Shown in pieces: positions 59,229 through 64,000 of a stretch of 64,000 nucleotides of DNA (within the stretch, counting starts at the first letter, position 1; each line of letters starts with the position of its first letter). This stretch comes from Citrobacter sp. On2M (lineage in GTDB: Bacteria; Pseudomonadota; Gammaproteobacteria; Enterobacterales; Enterobacteriaceae), in NCBI RefSeq assembly GCF_018035235.1, contig NZ_WPCV01000001.1:248001-312000 (forward strand). Reading direction: 5' to 3'. The translations under genes were made by a program, and so were the position numbers. The notes below the pieces were generated by a model. The model was not told the origin of the DNA. It did not search any database and worked only from the letters and a program-made list of their open reading frames with translations.

Positions 59229-60266
59229 ATGACCTTACACTGCGCATTTATTGGTTTTGGTAAAAGTACCACTCGCTACCATTTGCCGTACGTCCTCAAC
59301 CGCAAAAATAGCTGGCATGTCGCGCACATTTTCCGCCGTAACGCCAGGCCGGAAGAGCAGGCGCCGCAGTATTCGCATATTCACTTCACCAGCGACCTCG
59401 ACGAGATCTTAAACGATCCGCAGGTGAGGTTAGTGATCGTCTGTACCCATGCTGACAGCCATTTTGACTACGCCAAACGTGCGCTGGAGGCGGGTAAAAA
59501 CGTGCTGGTTGAGAAGCCGTTCACGCCGACGCTGGCAGAAGCAAAAGTGCTGTTCGAACTGGCGCAAAGCAAAGGGCTGACCGTTACGCCGTATCAGAAT
59601 CGTCGTTTTGACTCCTGCTTCCTAACCGCTAAAAAGGCGATTGAGAGCGGTAAACTCGGCGAAATTGTTGAGGTTGAAAGCCATTTTGATTACTACCGTC
59701 CCGAGGCGGAAATTAAGCCGGGACTGCCGCAGGACGGCGCATTTTATGGCCTGGGCGTACACACTATGGACCAGATTATCTCGCTGTTCGGTCGCCCTGA
59801 ACACGTGGCCTATGACATTCGCAGCCTGCGTAATAAAGCGAACCCGGACGACACCTTTGAAGCGCAACTGTTCTACGGTGACCTGAAAGCCATTGTTAAA
59901 ACCAGCCATCTGGTGAAAATCGACTATCCGAAGTTTATCATTCACGGCACCAAAGGCTCGTTTGTGAAGTACGGCATCGACCAGCAGGAAACCAGCCTGA
60001 AGGCCAATATCATGCCGGGTGATCCAGGTTTCGCTGCTGACGATTCCATCGGGGTACTGGAGTACGTTAACGATGACGGCCTGACGATAAAAGAAGAGAT
60101 GAAACCGGAAGTAGGGGACTATGGTCGCGTCTATGATGCGCTATACCAGACGCTGACCGCCGGTACGCCTAATTACGTCAAGGAATCTGAAGTTCTTACC
60201 AACCTGGAACTTCTCGAACGCGCCTTTGAACAGGCATCTCCGGCGACGATAACCCTCGCCAAATAG
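59229..60266 (+). CDS. yhhX: Gfo/Idh/MocA-family oxidoreductase YhhX
   Basis: YhhX is a 345 aa NAD(P)-dependent oxidoreductase of unknown substrate. The nucleotide-binding motif is a variant GFGKST at the N-terminus (AFIGFGKSTTRYHLP), the EKPFTPT motif follows near residue 92, and the catalytic-type H in GLGVHTMDQ lies near residue 180. The start at 59229 (MTLHCAFIG) follows AAAAGGAC; an upstream Met is rejected. It may share a transcript with yhhW 123 bp downstream. Confidence 0.95.
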   Translation: MTLHCAFIGFGKSTTRYHLPYVLNRKNSWHVAHIFRRNARPEEQAPQYSHIHFTSDLDEILNDPQVRLVIVCTHADSHFDYAKRALEAGKNVLVEKPFTPTLAEAKVLFELAQSKGLTVTPYQNRRFDSCFLTAKKAIESGKLGEIVEVESHFDYYRPEAEIKPGLPQDGAFYGLGVHTMDQIISLFGRPEHVAYDIRSLRNKANPDDTFEAQLFYGDLKAIVKTSHLVKIDYPKFIIHGTKGSFVKYGIDQQETSLKANIMPGDPGFAADDSIGVLEYVNDDGLTIKEEMKPEVGDYGRVYDALYQTLTAGTPNYVKESEVLTNLELLERAFEQASPATITLAK

Positions 60267-60389
60267 CTTGCACAGACTCCTCTGGGCTTGTTCATATTTT
60301 TTGAACAGAGGAGTCAATTTTCACCCTCTATGATCCCAGGCGGATTGAGTCCACACTTACTCCATCGAAAACATCTGGGGGTGAACACA

Positions 60390-61085
60390 ATGATCTATTT
60401 ACGCAAAGCTAATGACCGTGGTCATGCGAATCATGGCTGGCTCGATTCCTGGCATACCTTCTCTTTTGCCAACTATTATGACCCGAATTTTATGGGGTTC
60501 TCGGCACTGCGCGTGATTAACGATGACGTGATTGACGCAGGCCAGGGCTTTGGCACTCACCCCCATAAAGATATGGAAATCCTGACCTACGTGCTGGAAG
60601 GCGCGGTAGAACATCAGGACAGCATGGGTAACAAAGAGCAGGTTCCTGCCGGTGAGTTCCAGATTATGAGCGCCGGGACGGGGATCCGTCACTCGGAGTA
60701 CAACCCGAGCAATACTGAGAAGCTGCATCTGTATCAAATCTGGATCATGCCGCAAGAGAACGGTATTACGCCGCGCTATGAACAGCGTCGTTTCGATGCC
60801 GCTCAGGGCAAACAACTGGTGCTGTCGCCGGATGCTCGTGATGGCTCGCTGAAAGTGTACCAGGATATGGAGCTGTACCGTTGGGCGTTGGTCAAAGATG
60901 AGCAGTCGGTACATCAGATTGCCGCTGAACGTCGCGTCTGGATCCAGGTCGTTAAAGGCAACGTCACCATTAACGGAACTAAAGCGACTACCAGCGATGG
61001 CCTGGCAATCTGGGATGAACAGGCAATTTCTATTCATGCCGACAGCGACAGCGAAGTGTTACTGTTTGATCTGCCGCCAGTCTAA
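60390..61085 (+). CDS. yhhW: pirin-type quercetin dioxygenase YhhW
   Basis: YhhW is a bicupin pirin with quercetin 2,3-dioxygenase activity in E. coli. The 231 aa protein keeps the metal ligands: two His in GFGTHPHKDME (57 and 59) and His/Glu in GIRHSEYN (101 and 103). The start at 60390 (MIYLRKAN) follows GGGGG; the 34 codons upstream are excluded because the E. coli protein starts here. Confidence 0.95.
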   Translation: MIYLRKANDRGHANHGWLDSWHTFSFANYYDPNFMGFSALRVINDDVIDAGQGFGTHPHKDMEILTYVLEGAVEHQDSMGNKEQVPAGEFQIMSAGTGIRHSEYNPSNTEKLHLYQIWIMPQENGITPRYEQRRFDAAQGKQLVLSPDARDGSLKVYQDMELYRWALVKDEQSVHQIAAERRVWIQVVKGNVTINGTKATTSDGLAIWDEQAISIHADSDSEVLLFDLPPV

Positions 61086-61095
61086 CGTGCTGTAA

Positions 61096-61146
61096 CCCTT
61101 TGTAGGCCGGATAAGACGCGAAAACGTCGACATCCGGCTTTTCATC
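61096..61146. repeat. REP element between yhhW and gntR
   Basis: GTAGGCCGGATAAGACGCG and GTCGACATCCGGCTTTTC form a full REP palindrome after yhhW, with a short T-run. Confidence 0.87.
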
Positions 61147-61214
61147 GTTTGTCATTAATTCCATGCGTCCGTGGTAAACTGGGGAAATCTATCCCTTTTT
61201 AACGCTTCAGGACG

Positions 61215-62210
61215 ATGAAAAAGAAAAGACCCGTACTTCAGGATGTAGCCGACCGCGTGGGCGTGACCAAAATGACGGTCAGCCGCTTTTTGCGTAATCC
61301 GGAGCAGGTCTCCGTGGCGCTGCGGGGCAAAATTGCCGCTGCACTTGATGAGCTGGGTTATATTCCCAATCGCGCTCCTGATATCCTTTCCAACGCCACC
61401 AGCCGCGCTATCGGCGTTCTGTTGCCCTCTCTCACCAACCAGGTTTTTGCTGAAGTATTACGCGGCATTGAGGCCGTTACCGACGCCCATGGGTATCAGA
61501 CCATGCTGGCGCACTACGGTTATAAACCCGAAATGGAGCAGGAGCGTCTGGAGTCGATGCTGTCGTGGAATATCGACGGTCTGATCCTCACCGAGCGTAG
61601 CCACACGCCTCGTACCCTGAAAATGATTGAGGTCGCCGGTATCCCGGTGGTTGAGCTGATGGACAGCCAGTCTCCGTGTCTGGATATTGCCGTCGGCTTT
61701 GACAACTTCGAAGCTGCGCGCCAAATGACTGCGGCGATCATTGCCCGCGGGCATCGTCATGTTGCCTATCTTGGCGCACGTCTTGATGAACGTACTATCA
61801 TCAAACAGAGAGGCTACGAGCAGGCCATGCATGATGCCGGTCTGGTGCCATATAGCGTGATGGTGGAACAATCTTCCTCCTATTCGTCCGGTATTGAACT
61901 CATCCGTCAGGCGCGACGTGAATACCCGCAGCTTGATGGCGTCTTCTGTACCAACGATGACCTGGCGGTAGGGGCGGCCTTTGAATGCCAGCGTTTAGGG
62001 CTGAGAATTCCTGACGATATGGCGATTGCCGGTTTCCACGGTCACGACATCGGACAGGTGATGGAGCCGCGTCTGGCGAGCGTGCTCACGCCGCGTGAAC
62101 GCATGGGCAGCATTGGCGCTGAACGTCTGCTGGCGCGCATCCGTGGTGAAGCAGTCACACCTAAAATGTTAGATTTAGGTTTCACCTTGTCACCGGGCGG
62201 ATCTATTTAA
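61215..62210 (+). CDS. gntR: gluconate repressor GntR
   Basis: GntR is a LacI-family repressor of the gnt and Entner-Doudoroff genes and is released by gluconate. The 331 aa protein has the N-terminal HTH and hinge (LQDVADRVGVTKMTVSRFL) and a periplasmic-binding-protein type effector domain (about 60-331). It precedes gntKU, whose control region has GntR operators, so it represses the next unit. Confidence 0.97.
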   Translation: MKKKRPVLQDVADRVGVTKMTVSRFLRNPEQVSVALRGKIAAALDELGYIPNRAPDILSNATSRAIGVLLPSLTNQVFAEVLRGIEAVTDAHGYQTMLAHYGYKPEMEQERLESMLSWNIDGLILTERSHTPRTLKMIEVAGIPVVELMDSQSPCLDIAVGFDNFEAARQMTAAIIARGHRHVAYLGARLDERTIIKQRGYEQAMHDAGLVPYSVMVEQSSSYSSGIELIRQARREYPQLDGVFCTNDDLAVGAAFECQRLGLRIPDDMAIAGFHGHDIGQVMEPRLASVLTPRERMGSIGAERLLARIRGEAVTPKMLDLGFTLSPGGSI

Positions 62211-62219
62211 GCCAACAAG

Positions 62220-62235
62220 TTTGAAGTAGCTCACA
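62220..62235 (+). promoter_or_regulatory. candidate CRP site upstream of gntK
   Basis: TTTGA-AGTAGC-TCACA matches TGTGA-N6-TCACA at 9 of 10 positions. gntKU is known to be subject to catabolite control in E. coli. Confidence 0.6.
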
Positions 62236-62289
62236 CTTATACACTTCGAGCACGAATGGATATTGCTTCTCTATTTATCCGGCTGGACA

Positions 62290-62317
62290 ATGTTACCGAT
62301 AACAGTTACCCGTAACA
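62290..62317 (+). promoter_or_regulatory. tandem GntR operators of gntKU
   Basis: ATGTTACCGATAACAG and AGTTACCCGTAACA are overlapping palindromes close to the GntR consensus (ATGTTACCNGTAACAT). They lie about 50 bp upstream of gntK, where bound repressor would block the promoter. Confidence 0.88.
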
Positions 62318-62351
62318 ATTTCCAGATTCTTGTACCAGTGGGGGCAACGCT

Positions 62352-62882
62352 TTGAGCACGACTAATCATGATCACCACGTTTACGTTCTGATGGGCGTAT
62401 CGGGCAGCGGTAAATCTGCTGTAGCCAGTGAAGTGGCGCATCAACTGCAGGCCGCGTTTCTTGATGGCGATTTTCTCCATCCGCGCAGCAACATCATGAA
62501 AATGGCTTCTGGTGAGCCACTCAACGATGACGACCGTAAACCGTGGTTACAGGCGCTGAATGACGCCGCCTTTGCGATGCAGCGTACCAACAAGGTTTCG
62601 CTGATCGTCTGTTCCGCCCTGAAAAAAGTCTATCGCGACCAGCTGCGCGACGGTAACCCGAACCTCTCTTTCATCTATCTGAAAGGGGATTTTGACGTTA
62701 TCGAAAGCCGCCTGAAAGCACGTAAAGGCCACTTCTTCAAAACGCAGATGCTGGTAACTCAGTTTGAAGCGCTGGAAGAACCGGGTGCGAATGAAAACGA
62801 TGTACTGGTGGTCGATATCGATCAGCCACTGGACGGTGTGGTCGCCAGCACCATTGAGGTTATTAACCAGGGCAGTAAGTAG
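62352..62882 (+). CDS. gntK: gluconate kinase GntK
   Basis: GntK phosphorylates gluconate to 6-phosphogluconate. The 176 aa protein has the P-loop GVSGSGKS (15-22). It ends with the family DVLVVDIDQPLDGVVA region. The start is TTG (MSTTNHDHH), read as in E. coli, after GGGGGCAA. It overlaps gntU by one base. Confidence 0.95.
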   Translation: MSTTNHDHHVYVLMGVSGSGKSAVASEVAHQLQAAFLDGDFLHPRSNIMKMASGEPLNDDDRKPWLQALNDAAFAMQRTNKVSLIVCSALKKVYRDQLRDGNPNLSFIYLKGDFDVIESRLKARKGHFFKTQMLVTQFEALEEPGANENDVLVVDIDQPLDGVVASTIEVINQGSK

Positions 62883-64000
62883 TGAGTACATTAACGCTTG
62901 TTTTAACAGCAGTAGGGTCCGTTTTATTACTGCTGTTTTTAGTGATGAAGGCGCGTATGCACGCCTTCCTTGCTTTGATGGTGGTGTCTATTGGTGCAGG
63001 TCTCTTTTCCGGTATGCCGCTCGATAAAATCGCGGCAACCATGGAAAAGGGGATGGGCGGCACGCTTGGCTTCCTGGCGATTGTTGTGGCACTGGGGGCG
63101 ATGTTCGGCAAGATTTTGCATGAGACCGGCGCAGTCGATCAAATTGCCGTCAAAATGCTGAAATCCTTCGGTCACAGTCGCGCACATTACGCGATTGGCC
63201 TGGCCGGGCTTATCTGTGCATTGCCGCTGTTCTTTGAGGTGGCAATTGTGCTGCTGATTAGCGTAGCGTTCTCGATGGCGCGTCACACCGGTACCAACCT
63301 GGTTAAATTAGTCATTCCGCTGTTTGCAGGCGTAGCGGCAGCTGCGGCGTTTTTACTGCCAGGGCCAGCGCCGATGTTGCTGGCTTCGCAGATGCACGCT
63401 GACTTTGGCTGGATGATCCTGATTGGCCTGTGTGCCGCGATTCCGGGCATGATTATCGCCGGACCGCTGTGGGGGAATTTCATCAGCCGTTACGTTGAGC
63501 TGAACATTCCTGATGACATTACCGAGCCGCATCTGGGCGAAGGTAAAATGCCGTCCTTCGGCTTTAGCTTGTCGCTGATCCTGCTGCCGCTGGTATTGGT
63601 TGGTTTGAAAACCATCGCCGCGCGTTTTGTGCCGGTTGGTTCTTCAACTTATGAATGGTTTGAGTTTATCGGTCACCCGTTTACTGCGATTCTGGTAGCG
63701 TGTCTGGTGGCGATTTACGGTCTGGCGATTCGCCAGGGTATGCCAAAAGACAAAGTGATGGAGATCTGCGGCCACGCGCTGCAACCGGCGGGGATTATCC
63801 TGCTGGTGATTGGTGCAGGTGGCGTGTTTAAACAGGTGTTGGTTGATTCTGGCGTCGGTCCAGCGCTGGGCGAAGCATTAACCGGAATGGGTCTGCCGAT
63901 TGCCATTACCTGCTTCGTGCTGGCGGCAGCGGTGCGTATCATTCAGGGTTCCGCGACCGTGGCCTGCTTAACGGCGGTCGGTCTGGTGATGCCGGTGATT
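62882..64000 (+). CDS. gntU: low-affinity gluconate transporter GntU (truncated by window edge)
   Basis: GntU is an inner-membrane gluconate:H+ symporter of the GntP family. From the GTG at 62882, which overlaps the gntK stop as TAGTG, 373 codons are readable with no stop, out of about 446 expected. At least nine hydrophobic segments are visible, including the family motifs LPLFFEVAIVLLI and AVRIIQGSATVA. It is the second gene of gntKU and is cut by the window edge. Confidence 0.96.
   Translation, partial: MSTLTLVLTAVGSVLLLLFLVMKARMHAFLALMVVSIGAGLFSGMPLDKIAATMEKGMGGTLGFLAIVVALGAMFGKILHETGAVDQIAVKMLKSFGHSRAHYAIGLAGLICALPLFFEVAIVLLISVAFSMARHTGTNLVKLVIPLFAGVAAAAAFLLPGPAPMLLASQMHADFGWMILIGLCAAIPGMIIAGPLWGNFISRYVELNIPDDITEPHLGEGKMPSFGFSLSLILLPLVLVGLKTIAARFVPVGSSTYEWFEFIGHPFTAILVACLVAIYGLAIRQGMPKDKVMEICGHALQPAGIILLVIGAGGVFKQVLVDSGVGPALGEALTGMGLPIAITCFVLAAAVRIIQGSATVACLTAVGLVMPVI

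Overview
The window is a stretch of chromosome from an enterobacterium close to Escherichia, Salmonella and Citrobacter. Nearly every protein is full length and close to its E. coli counterpart, and the gene order follows the E. coli treF to gntU region, read in reverse. Several loci differ from E. coli K-12: an MgtE-type transporter with a Mg2+ riboswitch, an NDH-2/Rrf2 pair, no nikABCDE next to nikR, no acid-fitness island or ars genes between ccp and gor, and a four-gene sugar-type operon beside ggt. A Citrobacter-like genome is the best guess, but species cannot be fixed by eye.

Layout. 1-9.4 kb: treF and ccp diverge around an FNR-box promoter, followed by an SOS-type dinQ toxin gene with an antisense RNA, then gor, rlmJ and the heat-shock pair prlC-rsmJ. 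9.4-13 kb: an NDH-2-like flavoprotein diverges from an Rrf2 Fe-S regulator, followed by dtpB. 13-19 kb: uspA, uspB, pitA, yhiN, and a short MgtE behind an M-box (ykoK) riboswitch. 19-24 kb: the yhiI-rbbA-yhhJ export operon. 24-33.6 kb: nikR, acpT, yhhT, yhhS, dcrB, yhhQ, tusA, zntA with its ZntR promoter, yhhN, yhhM, yhhL, rsmD. 33.7-38.1 kb: ftsYEX and rpoH. 38.3-45.4 kb: livJ, panM (between two ERIC repeats) and livKHMGF. 45.7-50.6 kb: ugpBAECQ. 50.6-52.9 kb: yhhA and ggt. 53-57 kb: an AT-rich operon encoding a DeoR/ribokinase fusion, a GATase-fold protein, a DMT-type permease and a phosphotriesterase-like hydrolase. 57.3-61.1 kb: an unknown periplasmic protein, yhhY, the RyhB sRNA, yhhX, yhhW. 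61.2-64 kb: gntR, gntK and a truncated gntU.

Much of the window is transport and stress response. Branched-chain amino acids (Liv), glycerol-3-phosphate (Ugp), peptides (DtpB), phosphate (PitA), Mg2+ (MgtE), Zn/Cd/Pb efflux (ZntA) and gluconate (GntU) are all represented. Stress functions include sigma-32, UspA/B, glutathione reductase, cytochrome c peroxidase, RyhB and the dinQ module. REP, BIME and ERIC repeats occupy many gene junctions.

The items most worth a second look are the agr-dinQ module, the M-box with a hairpin over the Shine-Dalgarno of an N-domain-less MgtE, the Rrf2/NDH-2 pair, and the 53-57 kb operon whose substrate is unknown. All identifications rest on recognising sequence; no database search was run.
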